Source of the DNA: Tubiluchus corallicola
Lineage: Eukaryota > Priapulida > Priapulimorpha > Priapulimorphida > Tubiluchidae
Length of the DNA: 32,500 nucleotides
Assembly: GCA_030141605.1 (NCBI GenBank)
Contig: JAQGDQ010000850.1
Location: 40,001-72,500 of the forward strand
Direction: 5' to 3'
In this document: positions 8,905 through 18,816 of the stretch, in pieces
Layout of the letters: every line of letters begins with the position of its first letter
Position numbering within the stretch: position 1 is the first letter of the stretch
Program-made: the position numbers and the translations under genes
The notes under the pieces: generated by a model
Databases searched by the model: none
What the model saw: the letters and a program-made list of their open reading frames with translations, nothing else
What the model was told of the DNA's origin: nothing

Positions 8905-9675
8905 GTTGTAAGTGGGGGGAACAATATCACATATCACAATCTGTGTGATTTAGATCTGTGTGATATATAGTACAATGTAGTCATCAATTCAATTTCAGGG
9001 CCTGCAGATAGGTAATTAACTACAATTTATAGTACAGTATAATACACGCATAAGTTTACTACACAAGTACCATTATACTTTAATATGCTATTATATCAGA
9101 AAGATTCAATATTGATAGCGTGGCAAGGGTCTGTTGGGAAGGAGGTTGACCAGTAAGGAGGAGGGGGGCTGAGAATACTTTTGCGTAGGGCGTCAAATTA
9201 CCTAGAGCTGCCCATGAATGGTGTACAGACAATATGGTGATAATACGATAGAAATCCTAGCGCTCGTACGAACCCTAGGAAATGCTAACACAATTTATTA
9301 ATTTAGAATTGTGGATTTCATTCTCCTATTTAATGGATTACTTATTCAAATTTTATCGATATCGACATTTTCATTTCTCTCAGTTTAACTCTGCAACCTC
9401 GATAATATTCATTGAAAGGATTTTTTTAAAAGTCGCCAAACATTTTGAAAATGACGATTTTATCGGTTAGTTAAGTCAGTCTGCAAGCTGTAAAATGAAC
9501 ATTTTTACTGTAGATTTTAAATGAGGGATTTATACACTAACTGTCTGGTTTACACATTTATTTTGTGCCACAAGCTAAAGTGAGTTTATACAGTATGAAC
9601 TCGTAGACAGATGCTCCCAAATTATTGATTTTTACACGACATTAAAACGACTTTCAACTGTTTAAACTATTTGTT
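8905..9675. other. Unassigned AT-rich region
   Basis: A weak hairpin lies at about 8924-8973, where ATATCACATATCACA is partly complementary to TCTGTGTGATATAT. The 62-codon forward frame at 9282-9470 has no recognisable domain. Nothing else is supported. Confidence 0.4.
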
Positions 9676-10302
9676 TTAAAGCAAAACAGACCCAATCTTA
9701 AACTGCAGGTCGAAACAATCTACTCTTTAAATTGTTGAAAGGAAACATAATATTTTTTTTCAAAAATGACTTACGTGAAAGAATTATTACCACACAAACA
9801 CAATTTCACGTTCGCGCCACTAGTTGTTCGCTGTTACATGCATTTCGCCATTCGCTAGTTAGACGGGCACTAGCGCTTGTATCTCAGAAACGCATTGCAC
9901 AAAAAACAGGCTCTGTATCTCTCAGTTCAGATGTGTTAGTTTGTGACGAACTGCACACGTTCGATAGCTCATGCGTGAGCACAGCGGTAAACTTGAAATT
10001 TGAATTTTTATCTTAAAATTTGCCTAGTTTTAGTACAACACACTGAATATCTCACAGTAGCACTGCACTTCAATTTTCGCTTTCGCAAACACGTGCAACA
10101 CGCTCGTAGAATGTTTTTGCTGTTGAAAATTATGTTAGTTTGTGATGCCATCAATAGTTGAGCTCACACGACGCTAATTAAGTTTTTAATCTATTATTTA
10201 ATTATCAGAAAGGCTTTTGCAGTATTAATTGTGTTAAAATGTATACTTTTTAGAGGACTTGAAAACGGGATAGGGTATGAAAAATCATCCTGTCCTCCTT
10301 TA
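9676..10302 (+). mobile_element. TTAA-bounded MITE family B, copy B1
   Basis: The left end is TTAAAGCAAAACAGACCCAA; the right end, reverse-complemented, is TTAAAGGAGGACAGGATGAT. The whole roughly 627 bp aligns with B2 and B3: GTCGAAACAATCTACTC, GACTTACGTGAAAGAATTAT, GCGGTAAACTTGAAATTTGA, TTTAATTATCAGAAAGGC and TGTTAAAATGTATACTTTTT recur in order. The 94-codon frame at 9732-10016 is repeat sequence, and the other copies are disrupted, so I do not call it a gene. Confidence 0.8.
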
Positions 10303-10350
10303 AGTTAGGGTTGTTATAAGTCAGACATTGTTATTTCAGGCTAAACTATC

Positions 10351-11062
10351 GGGACGTTCAGACTAGCAAATTTTCTGTCGAGAGTTTTCTCTCTGACAGC
10401 AAACTCATTAATGAGAACTGTTTTCAAGTTACTGTCGGTAGAAATTGCAAACTCTCGTACGGTTGCTGCGAGTTGATTTACTGTCTAGTGTGAACGCCTC
10501 AGCGTAATATGAACACATCTGCGAGTTACTTGGCAAGTTACTCTAGACACTTCTCGCAGTGAATAGAGAAGTGAGTGGCAGCTCACAATTACTGGCGGAG
10601 AGCAGCTCACAGCATGTTTTGCTCTGTAATATGAACACATCTGCGAGTTACTTGGCGAGTTACTCTGGACACTTCTCGCAGTGAATAGAGAAGTGAGTGT
10701 CAGCTCACAATTACTGTCAGAGAGTAACTCACAGCATGTTTTGCTCTGTAATATGAACACATCTGCGAGTTACTCGGCGAGTTACTCTCGACACTTCTCG
10801 CAGTGAATAGAGAAGTGAGTGTCAGCTCAAAATTACTGTCAGAGAGTAGCTTGCAGCAAGTTTTGCACACTAAACTGAACACGTTTGCAAGTTACTTAAA
10901 AGTTACTCTCGACACTTCTCGCAGTGAACAGAGATGAGAGTGTCAGCTCACAATTACTGGCGGAGAGTAACTCACAGCATGTTTTGCTGTGTAATATGAA
11001 CACATCTGCGAGTTACTTGGCAAGTTAATTTTACCAGAAAACTTGCTAGTGTGAACGCGCCG
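10351..11062. mobile_element. TIR element carrying an internal 122-bp minisatellite
   Basis: The left end GACGTTCAGACTAGCAAATT continues TTCTG. The reverse complement of the right end, GCGCGTTCACACTAGCAAGT continuing TTTCTG, matches it at about 24 of 28 positions. Between them lie five 122-bp tandem units. The motif CTAGTGTGAACGC also occurs internally at 10482-10494, just before the array, suggesting a repeated subterminal segment. The target duplication is not clear, so the superfamily is unassigned. Confidence 0.7.
10505..11025 (+). repeat. 122-bp tandem repeat, four full units plus a partial fifth
   Basis: TAATATGAACACATCTGCGA starts at 10505, 10627, 10749, 10871 (diverged, TAAACTGAACACG) and 10992, so the period is 122 bp (last step 121). 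Each unit contains GACACTTCTCGCAGTGAA, AGAGAAGTGAGTG, CAGCTCACAATTACTG and AGCATGTTTTGC. Reverse-strand frames at 10485-10760 and 10700-10882 simply translate the units. Confidence 0.95.
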
Positions 11063-11340
11063 TATCATTGTAGAGAAGCTCTGCAGTTTGATGCAAAATA
11101 ATTCCGTCTTAATGGCAGATCTATCCGTCCTGCTATCACAATATCTTCTTCAATGTGCTGTCTGGTCTAGAGCTTGAAACGTCAGAATTATCACGAAAAG
11201 TTGCTTGGTTCAAGACCAGAGTCAGTTCAGGCGTTTTCGCATTCTTTTCATTCCGACCAAATTTAATTTTTATTTTATTTGGTTCCATAAGTTTCATATT
11301 TTATTGTCAAGTTAATATGATCATATGTTAATACTCTCCA

Positions 11341-11583
11341 AAATTAAATTACGTAATATCATTACTTACATTATGACCGTGATTGGCAGAACGTTCATTA
11401 ACCAATGCATTTTATTCCACGACTGTTCTCACCCATTACGAGTAATGAGTTGAAGAAAGAAAGCAGAAAAAGCAGGCGCTGAAAAATCTTAAACCAACCG
11501 GGTTTTGAACCCGAGACCTGGAGCAGTACGCGCATACTCTGTCAACTGAGTTACCAGCTGAACATGACAGAGCAGGCCCGAGT
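11341..11583 (-). mobile_element. tRNA-type SINE, left arm of an inverted pair
   Basis: On the reverse strand AGCTGGTAACTCAGTTGACA resembles a tRNA D-arm/A box (compare TAGCTCAGTTGGTAGAG). TCTCGGGTTCAAAACCCGG is a T-arm with B box GGTTCAAAACC. The 3' body runs leftward through AATGAACGTTCTGCC to about 11341. It aligns over nearly its whole length with the forward element at 11614-11851. It is not a functional tRNA, because the anticodon arm does not pair convincingly. Confidence 0.7.
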
Positions 11584-11613
11584 CACTGTGGCGATGTTGG
11601 ATTGTGTGCTCCA

Positions 11614-11851
11614 AGGAGGAAATCTTGGGCCTACTCTGTCATCCTGTACTGGTAGCAGCTTATGTGCTGAACATGGCAGTTTTAATACCAGGGTCTCGGG
11701 TTCAATTCCCGCCTGGTTCATCATTTTTCAGGCTCTCCTTTCTCCAACTCTTTACGCAATGCGTAATAATTGTGAAATAAACCACAATGGTTTATGAACA
11801 TTCGGACATTCACAGTCAGAATCTATGTAATTAATGATATCGTTAATTGTC
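11614..11851 (+). mobile_element. tRNA-type SINE, right arm of an inverted pair
   Basis: Begins CTTGGGCCTACTCTGTCAT, the same head as the reverse-strand copy (CTCGGGCCTGCTCTGTCAT). It has a degenerate A box (CTGGTAGCAGCTTATGTG), a good B box in TCTCGGGTTCAATTCCCG (GGTTCAATTCC), then a tail with CAGGCTCTCCTTTCTCCA, GGTTTATGAACATTCGG and AATTAATGATATCGTTAATT. Each tail block has a counterpart in inverse order on the left. The 77-codon frame at 11564-11797 runs through it and is not a gene. Confidence 0.7.
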
Positions 11852-12143
11852 AGCTAATTTGAAAAAAGACAGTGAGGTAATGTCTTCACGTTGTATGTTC
11901 TAAGCTTCTAAGGACCGTGGCAGGCTACACACGATCAACTTTGGGCGATCAACTTAAATATAACTTGGAAGTCTACTTCTGGTCAACTAGTCTTCCTGAC
12001 TTTTTATCTATAGGTCCAAATACCAGAATAAGAATACTTTTTGTTAAATTTTTTATCGTGTAATTCGCGAGATTTACAATGAACGTAAAAACCTTGCACA
12101 TTTGTGATGACCGTATCTCAAAAATATTCTAGGAAGGAGTTTG

Positions 12144-12953
12144 TTCTAACCCTAACCCTGCTCTAACCCTAACCCTGTTCTAACCCTAGGTCTGCTCTAA
12201 CCCTAACCCTGCTGTAACCCTAAACATGCTCTAACCCTAACCTTGCTCTAACCCTAACCCTGCTCTAACCCTAACCCTGCTGTAACCCTAAACATGCTCT
12301 AACCCTAACCTTGCTCTAACCCTAACCCTGCTCTAACCCTGCTCTAACTCTAACCCTGCTCTAACCCTAACCCTGCTGTAACCCTAAACATGCTCTAACC
12401 CTAACCTTGCTCTAACCCTAACCCTGCTCTAACCCTAACCCTGCTCTAACCCTAACCTTGCTCTAACCCTAACCCTGCTCTAACCCTAACCTTGCTCTAA
12501 CCCTAACCCTGCTCTAACCCTAACCCTGCTCTAACCCTAACCCTGCTCTAACCCTAACCCTGCTCTAACCCTAACCCTGCTCTAACCCTAACCTTGCTCT
12601 AACCCTAACCCTGCTCTAACCCTAACCTTGCTCTAACCCTAACCCTGCTCTAACCCTAACATTGCTCTAACCCTAACCCTGCTCTAACCCTAACCTTGCT
12701 CTAACCCTAACCTTGCTCTAACCCTAACCCTGCTCTAACCCTAACATTGCTCTAACCCTAACCCTGCTCTAACCCTAACCTTGCTCTAACCCTAACATTG
12801 CTCTAACCCTAACCCTAGCTCTGCTCTAACCCTGCTCTAACCCTAACCCTGCTGTAACCCTGAACATGCTCTAACCCTAACCCTGCTCTAACCCTAACCC
12901 TAACCCTAACCTAAACCCTAACCTTGCTCTAACCCCAACCCAAATCCTAATCC
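12144..12953 (+). repeat. Telomere-like satellite, 17-bp unit CTCTAACCCTAACCCTG
   Basis: Roughly 47 units of a 17-bp repeat, each holding two CCCTAA-type telomeric hexamers plus a TGCT spacer. Variants (CCTTG, CATTG, GTAACCCTAAACATG) recur in order. A roughly 68-bp higher-order unit of four 17-mers, marked by CTGTAACCCTAAACATGCTC, is seen near 12210, 12280 and 12370. The distal edge becomes nearly pure telomeric (CCCTAACCCTAACCCTAACC near 12895). The reverse strand is G-rich with regularly spaced GGG runs that could form G-quadruplexes. It is an interstitial array, not proof of a chromosome end. Confidence 0.95.
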
Positions 12954-12959
12954 GCTTCA

Positions 12960-13617
12960 AGAACTAATTTCTTGTGTGTGGGGAATTGTAAACATTAGCC
13001 AAATTCTGAAATGGAGCTTACCCAAATGTAGATGGCAATTATAATTTCAGAACTTGAAACAGCAGTCCAATGCCTCTTTTAAGTCACTCTCTCGTCTACG
13101 AATTTCTAACAATTCGTACCATTTATCGACATAAATGAGTTATTTTTCTCCGTTAGAGTTTCTTCTGGTCAGTAAAAGTTGAGTTTAATTATTCTAGACC
13201 GTCTCTTAGGCCACGAATCGCTCAGAAAAGTGAACGACCTCTTTCCAGTTTCGATCTCTGTAATTTTCATTCCAATTTGTAAAACTTAACTCCTTGCGTC
13301 AAAAGAGATACCTTTACATTCCTCCTTAAGCAGGTGAATTCTTTTCACTGGACTTTACCGAGGTCACAGTGGTTAGACGCTCTTTTAACTACGCGGAAGT
13401 TAAAAAATTGACCCGCGGTCAGCAATGGCCGAACCCTTTCATCATAGCTACCGGCAGGTACTAATTACTTTCAAGTATTTTGCTTTACCGTCTAATGGAG
13501 TTAAGATTAAAATTGAGCGAAACTTGAGCGTTGTACCGTAAGAATGTGACAGAGTTCATTGATCAGTTTTTAGCTACAAAACTACGCTGATGACGTCACG
13601 CAAACAGCATAAGATTT
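12960..13617. other. Unassigned spacer
   Basis: No gene is supported. CACAGTGGTTAGACGCTC at about 13366 has a tRNA A-box look, but no B box follows. A CRE palindrome TGACGTCA lies at 13591-13598, immediately before the hAT relic. Confidence 0.4.
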
Positions 13618-13837
13618 CAGAACCTCGGTTCCCAACCTGGGGTATACTAGTACCTCTTGGGGGTACCAGCGAACACCACAAGGGGTACCTGAGAAGCCTC
13701 TTAGACAATTTTAAAAAAGTGTTTTATAATACTCAGCGGGTGATTCAGACATCTCTGTTGACTGGGCTACACAATCTGCGGTTTTTGGCCGAGGTCTTGA
13801 CCCCTGTCCACTGTAAAGCTTTCAGTAAACTTCTGTG

Positions 13838-14040
13838 TGTTTCCTGTGTGAAGCAGGCTTTTCAACGATAGTGACAATCAAGACGAAGGCCCGAAATCGC
13901 CTTGACATCTGCGGAGACATGAGAGTCAGTCTGTCGAAAAGCGATTCAAAAAGTTGGTTTCTGCCACGCAACAGCAGCCATCTCATTGAACTTTCATTTA
14001 ATGCACTTGATTGGAGCAATACGTATATTTTTTATTTAAA
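13838..14040 (+). pseudogene. hAT-family transposase, C-terminal fragment
   Basis: The forward frame reads CEAGFSTIVTIKTKARNRLD and continues ICGDMRVSLSK. This matches the C-terminal dimerisation-region wording of hAT/ZBED5/SCAND3-like transposases (GFS, then IKTKxRxRLD, then DLRxALS). The preceding forward frame (13590-13871) is shifted relative to it, and upstream catalytic and BED-finger regions are absent. After the conserved block the frame runs into AT-rich codons. It is a dead remnant within the hAT element bounded at 13618-14822. Confidence 0.7.
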
Positions 14041-14124
14041 AATGTTTATAAAATACATTTTTATAAAAGAAAATGGCAGCAGGCAAATGCCACTTATGCT
14101 AGTACACTACCCATAGGCGCCGCT

Positions 14125-14252
14125 TATTAGACTCACGGTTAATAGACTCAGTCGCTCAATTGACTCAAAAACGCCTGGAATGGGCCGCTTCTATTTAAAT
14201 ATACACAAAAACTATCGGTAATTGACTCAAATAACTCCGCCTAATTGACTCA
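14125..14252 (+). promoter_or_regulatory. Cluster of TGACTCA (AP-1-type) motifs
   Basis: TGACTCA occurs at 14161-14167, 14223-14229 and 14246-14252, each as AATTGACTCAA. Two related AGACTCA motifs occur near 14129-14135 and 14143-14149. The spacing and the repeated (T)TAAT(T/A)GACTCA context suggest an internal degenerate repeat of the hAT element. TGACTCA is the known AP-1/TRE consensus; any regulatory role is inference. Confidence 0.35.
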
Positions 14253-14829
14253 ATATTTTTCCTTCACGTACTTAATATAAGATATTTGTATGTGCCCAAA
14301 AGAGCCTTTCCTACTTTTATGTCATCCTTACTTCCCTTTTGTGCACAATGTATGCAGAAACAATCATGTTAAGTACCGTTTTGTTTGTAAGCAGGTACGT
14401 TTATCATGCACTAATACGCTACCGTAGCGGTTTCGCTTTGAATCTAGTGTATAAAGTAATTTGCCACATACTTACAATCACATTTATAAAACAACCACAT
14501 GAGCAGTAAAAGTTTTATCAAAAAACGAGAAAAAACTTAAAAACCTAAAAAACTTAAAAAAAACTTAAAACGGAGAAACACTACATACAGTAAAGAAAAA
14601 ATAACTTACATAAAACGATTAAAATGGCAGTAGCTTAAAATGTTGCAGCCTGTTACTCTACTGTTGAAAATGACAATATATTTATAATATCTATAATAAA
14701 AATATTCATGACACTAGATCAATGTTGCTTCTTTATTTTACTTATGGCGGGCGAAAGGGCGCCAGGAGAAAGTGTAAAAAAATTAGGGGTACGTGGAGTC
14801 CAATGGATTGGGAACCGGGGGTTAAGAAG

Positions 14830-15290
14830 AATGTAAAAGAGTTCACGTTTAATTACCGGGCGTAATTAAACGACCATCATTATCTAAGCTAAATGTAGCC
14901 TTTGAGATAAACACGACAAGTACCCCAGGGTACGTTGTACATAAACGTGGAAAATTTTCAAAAGTTCGTCAGCAGAAAGTTCGAGTATGCAAAGCATTGA
15001 ACTCAAACTTTATTCGAGTTTAAACCGTGTAAGAATTCCTTCGAAATACCTCGCTGTGAGCTGTCATTATCTCTGCAACACGAAGATTTAATTTTTAAAA
15101 CCGCCTTAGGAACCGAGTACAACAATTGTCAAAAGTAGGAACCTCACTGGAGACAAGTTTAGGACATTTTAAAAAACAACTCCTCGCATGTCTAGGTCAT
15201 CATAAAAACGTGAGAATAGTTTGTCGTAAAACATGTGCACAAAATATTTCCAGAAACTTATATTACCAAATTTTTATGATGTTACATTAA
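14830..15290. other. Unassigned AT-rich spacer
   Basis: I see nothing recognisable here on either strand. Confidence 0.4.
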
Positions 15291-15754
15291 TTAACCCTTT
15301 CAGTCCCAAATTGTTTTTTTAATAAGAAAATTTTTTTTTGATTTGGTACTTTTGTTCAGTCTATCTTGTTTACACATAATAATTATTTTTTTCTACCTGT
15401 GCCCGCGTGCTAAATATCGGCTTTATCCCACGGGATACAGTAGGATTCAATGGAAGCATAAAATGTGCTTCATTTTGCAACTGCTGATAATTTTTTAAAG
15501 TATTTAAGACATTTAGTATTCATGTTATGCTGATCTGTACAAAGTCGTCTCTAAAGTACTGTACCTTGCGCAGTTTTTTATGCTATGTAGATTTTCTAGT
15601 TTATCATTTTATCACCATTTTTAGTCTATTGTTATTGGCTTAAATCAAAATAACTATTAACAGATCAAATAACTGTCAGTTTTAAAATTTTATTAATTTT
15701 AATCCAGAAAATATTCTCGTATCCCACGGGCTACAACGGGCATGAAAGGGTTAA
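15291..15754 (+). mobile_element. TTAA-bounded MITE family D (piggyBac-like ends), copy D1
   Basis: The ends are TTAACCCTTTCAGTCCC and, reverse-complemented from the right, TTAACCCTTTCATGCCCG. TTAA plus CCCTTT is the classic wording of piggyBac-type termini. The subterminal region contains ATCCCACGGG near each end (15427 and 15721), giving a second inverted or direct motif pair. Length 464 bp, non-coding. Copy D2 at 28590-28949 is the same element in the opposite orientation with about 100 bp missing. Confidence 0.85.
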
Positions 15755-15941
15755 TTTAAACTCACCCAATATTTAGGTTATAACAAAAATCGTGAGAATA
15801 TCATAAACTCAGAGCTAACATTTGAGCACAATCTTTTAAAGAAATTTATGTCGTTGATTTTTTCATATTTTATATCATAAAAGTGATGAAAAATTCAGAG
15901 GAAATTCAGAGCATCATTTGGACTGCACTTTTCTCTCACTA

Positions 15942-16043
15942 AGATGCAGCCTTTCCTCACCACGCATGCGCTGTGAGACGCAGCCTTTCCTCATCACGCA
16001 TGCGCTGTGAGACGCAGCCTTTCCTCATCACGCATGCGCTGTG
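15942..16043 (+). repeat. 34-bp tandem repeat, three units
   Basis: AGACGCAGCCTTTCCTCATC then ACGCATGCGCTGTG repeats at 15942, 15976 and 16010 with two or three substitutions in the first unit. Each unit carries ACGCATGCGC, which contains the palindrome CGCATGCG and resembles an NRF-1-type motif. Confidence 0.93.
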
Positions 16044-16278
16044 AGACACTTTCTCAATGCAAGGTGCCTGACTTGTCATTGAATTCGTCTCTAAAACTCT
16101 CGAGGTCCCTTGAAGAAGGTAGTGAAAATAGCAAAACCTATTGGTGCAGTAGCTCTTTTCAGACTTTCGTCTAATTTGACTAAAATAATTGCCAAAGTCT
16201 TTAGTTCATCTGGGCAAATTTGCAACCAGTTTGCTTTGTTTGTTAATAAAATACAGAAAATGTAAAATGTTTAGTGAC

Positions 16279-16570
16279 CAACCCTAATCCTAATCAAAAC
16301 CTAATTCTAACCCCAATCCTAATCAAAACCTAATCCTAACCCTAATCCTAACCTTAACTCTAATCCTAACCCGAATCCTAAGAAAAACCCTAATCCTAAC
16401 CTCAACCCTAACCCTAACCCTAACCCTAATCTCTAACGTTAATCCCTAATCCTAATCATAATCATAATCCTAACCCCATTCCTAACCTTAACCTTAATCC
16501 TAATCCTGATCCTAATCCCTAACCCTAATCCCTTACCTTAATCTCTAATCCTAACCATAACCCTAATAAT
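16279..16570 (+). repeat. Degenerate telomere-like satellite (CCTAAT/CCCTAA)
   Basis: A loose mixture of CCTAATCCTAAC, CCCTAACCCTAA and AATCAAAACC, with no fixed higher-order unit. It includes a short pure stretch CCTAACCCTAACCCTAAT near 16410. It is clearly older or more variable than the array at 12144-12953. The reverse frame at 16525-16713 straddles its end and is not credible. Confidence 0.9.
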
Positions 16571-16841
16571 GCAAAAACGGGGCAACAATTCCACGAGATA
16601 AAATTCTGATTTTTAGTTGCCAAAAGGACCTTTAACACCTCTAAAATGTAGAAAACGAGCGGGTACCCGACTACTTGTAGGACTTGCAGACTCCCTAGTT
16701 GCTTATCCGCCAAGCTGAATAGGCCCTCTGTTTAGAAACTTGACAACTGGCTTATACCGCGTCATGTAAATAGAGAAGTAGTACCACAAGGTAAGACCTT
16801 TCATCCAGAAAACGCTGCCAAAGTTCCCTATTATGTTTGCT

Positions 16842-17435
16842 TTAAAGCAAAACTGGACCAAATCTTAAACTGTAGGTCAGAACAATCTACTCCTTGAAAT
16901 ATTGAAAGGAAACACTATTTTTTCAAAAATAACTTCCGTGATAGAATTATTACTAGCTCTTCCTTGTTACATGTCTTTCGCCGTTCGCTAGTTAGACGGG
17001 CACTAGCGCTAGCATTTCGGAAATGCATTGCACCAAAAACAAGTGCTGTACCTCTCAGTTCAGATGTGTTAATTTGTGACGAACTGCACACGTTCGACCG
17101 CTCATGCGTGAGCACAGCGGTAAACTAGAAATTTGAATTTTTATCTTAAAACTTGACTAATTTTAGTACAACACACTGAATATCTTACAGTAGCACTGTA
17201 CTTCAATTTTCGCTTTAGCAAACACGTGCAACACGCTCGTGGAATGTTTTTGCTTTTGAAAATTATGTTAGTTTGTGATGTCATCAATAGTTGGGCTCGT
17301 CCGCAGTTAATTTAGTTTTTAATCTATTATTTAATTATCAGAAACGCATTTGCAGTATTAATTGTTTTAAAATGTATACTTTTATCCAACTTAAAAATTG
17401 GGTAGTATGTGAAAAATCATCTTGTCTTCCTTTAA
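16842..17435 (+). mobile_element. TTAA-bounded MITE family B, copy B2
   Basis: Left terminus TTAAAGCAAAACTGGACCAA, right terminus (reverse complement) TTAAAGGAAGACAAGATGAT. Collinear with B1 and B3, with a deletion in the ACTTCCGTGATAGAATTATT region where the ACACAAACACAATTTCACG block is lost. TGTGATGTCATCAATAG at about 17274 is a CRE-like variant. No transposase. Confidence 0.8.
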
Positions 17436-17995
17436 GCGCAGCAGAATAAAAATATATTCTTTCCTAAAATATATAATTCGCGTTTTCTCACTCTTGTTGC
17501 TCGTGCCTGGTTTTCCTGTAAAAACGCCTCTTTCTACATTTTTTCTCCAAATTGATGCAGACTTTAGCCTAATTGCGTCTTTCTCAGGGACGTTTGTGAC
17601 GATTTCTTCACAAGAACTGCCCCAAGCTAGACCAGGGTGCTGATGCTAGGTAGCTAAAAACTGGAAAAGTGTCCAACGAAATGATTAATTAACAGGTAAT
17701 GGTTGGCCTAGAGAGGCAGGGAGCCCGGAGCGAAATAAAGGAAAAGTATAGGCATCGGCGAATGTTTTTTAAGTTAAAAGCAGTCACGGATTCGTTAACA
17801 ATGTCACCAGTTCGCGACTTCTTGCTAGAAAATTCACCCATTTGATAAATTTACAGGCAAAATTGCGTGGAACTTTTTAGTAGTTATTCTATTACTAAAC
17901 TGGTTTTATTAAAATTTATTAGTCGAATTCTCGCACGACACTTTTTACGAGTAATCTGTGATGAATTAAAGTAAAATATTTGTTGTACAGGTTTC
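17436..17995. other. Unassigned spacer
   Basis: The 73-codon forward frame from 17422 begins inside the B2 end and contains a hydrophobic run, but no motif or splice structure supports it. Nothing else is recognised. Confidence 0.4.
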
Positions 17996-18003
17996 TGTTA
18001 GAT

Positions 18004-18479
18004 CAGGGGTGTACAAATTGCGGCCCGCCGGGAGAATTTGTGCGGCCCGCGAAGAGATTTGTCAACCTAATGAAAGTGCGGCCCGGGCAATTAATTGAGT
18101 GTATCCAGTTGAAGTCCGGAATCCCAAAGACAGTGCAGGTAGTTTTTTCAACTAGATCGGATGCCATTAACCCTTACAAGACGGTTGTAGCTTAATATCA
18201 CTGTACTACACAGACTGTGTGATACACATTACTAATATGCATTGTAATGAAATTACCACTATCTGTCCTGAAAGTAAAAATATATGGTTTGTAATATAAA
18301 TTTTAATAACTTCTAAAATAGTTTCTTGAGTGCAGTAGTAATGATGTACGCAGGTCGGATGCAAAAAATCCTTATTAGGCCTTTCTGTACTTGGCTCCTT
18401 GATCAAACTGCCTGTGGCCTGCATGAATGGCAGGAAAGTTTAATGTGGCCCGGCTAGTCAGATAGTTTGCACACCCCTG
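18004..18479. mobile_element. hAT-like MITE with 8-bp target-site duplication
   Basis: The left end is CAGGGGTGTACAAATTGCGG; the reverse complement of the right end is CAGGGGTGTGCAAACTATCT, with GCGGCCCGCC and GTGGCCCGGC subterminally. CAGGGGTGTxCAAA with GCGGCCC is the standard wording of hAT-Charlie-type ends. The flanks TGTTAGAT (17996-18003) and TGTTAAAT (18480-18487) form an 8-bp duplication with one mismatch. Length 476 bp; internal frames (17980-18195, 18206-18424) are not transposase. Confidence 0.85.
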
Positions 18480-18487
18480 TGTTAAAT

Positions 18488-18816
18488 GGAAAGAAAAGAC
18501 TATCCCAAAAAAATTCCTACACAAAGTTATATGACTTAGCATTGCGCTTACCTATTTAGAGGACCTATGTAAATTGAAAAGAGAATTCTTAGTACATAAT
18601 TTAAAACGTTGGCGCTAAACTGGTAAAACGTAACGGACTCGCCTTCCCAGCGTGCACTACTGGCTCACCAAAAGCGTATTTTTAATCTTATTGACAAGAC
18701 AAGGTAATTTATGTTTTTGCTTAGATGACGAAAAATGTTTTACGAATGCTCTGATCATTTTTTTCAAACTTTACACAGTGACTATACCGCTTTAGTGCTG
18801 TATGGAAGAGGGAGAC
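18488..18816 (+). mobile_element. Partial family A unit (A') preceding copy A3
   Basis: Contains CTATCCCAAAAAAATTCC, ACACAAAGTTATATGACTTA, CGTATTTTTAATCTTATTGA and GCTTAGATGACGAAAAATG. It ends GGAAGAGGGAGAC at the TTAA of A3. These are right-half family A sequences, cut on the left by the hAT MITE. The final roughly 100 bp is almost the same as the sequence before A2. Confidence 0.65.

Larger units (their letters stand above)
13618..14822 (+). mobile_element. Decayed hAT transposon with recognisable ends
   Basis: The left end reads CAGAACCTCGGTTCCCAACC, then GGGGGTACCAGCGAAC; the reverse complement of the right end reads AACCCCCGGTTCCCAATCC, then CCACGTACCCC. The shared CGGTTCCCAA core and the mirrored GGGGTAC motif are typical of hAT (Charlie/ZBED-like) ends. 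The interior keeps a transposase C-terminal remnant (13838-14040) followed by AT-rich sequence. The 8-bp target duplication is no longer recognisable. At about 1.2 kb it is far shorter than an autonomous element of 2.5-4 kb. Confidence 0.7.

Noticed and set aside
9732-10016. 94-codon forward frame.
   Set aside because: Lies wholly within MITE B1; the same region in B2 and B3 has shifts and deletions.
11160-11225. GGTTCAAGACC at about 11208 as a B box of another tRNA-like gene.
   Set aside because: No A box is found upstream and the T-arm does not pair well.
12144-12953. A true chromosome end.
   Set aside because: The CCCTAA motifs are interrupted by a regular TGCT spacer and flanked on both sides by ordinary sequence, so it is interstitial.
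13360-13440. CAGTGGTTAGACGC as a tRNA gene start.
   Set aside because: The required T-arm and acceptor stem are absent downstream.
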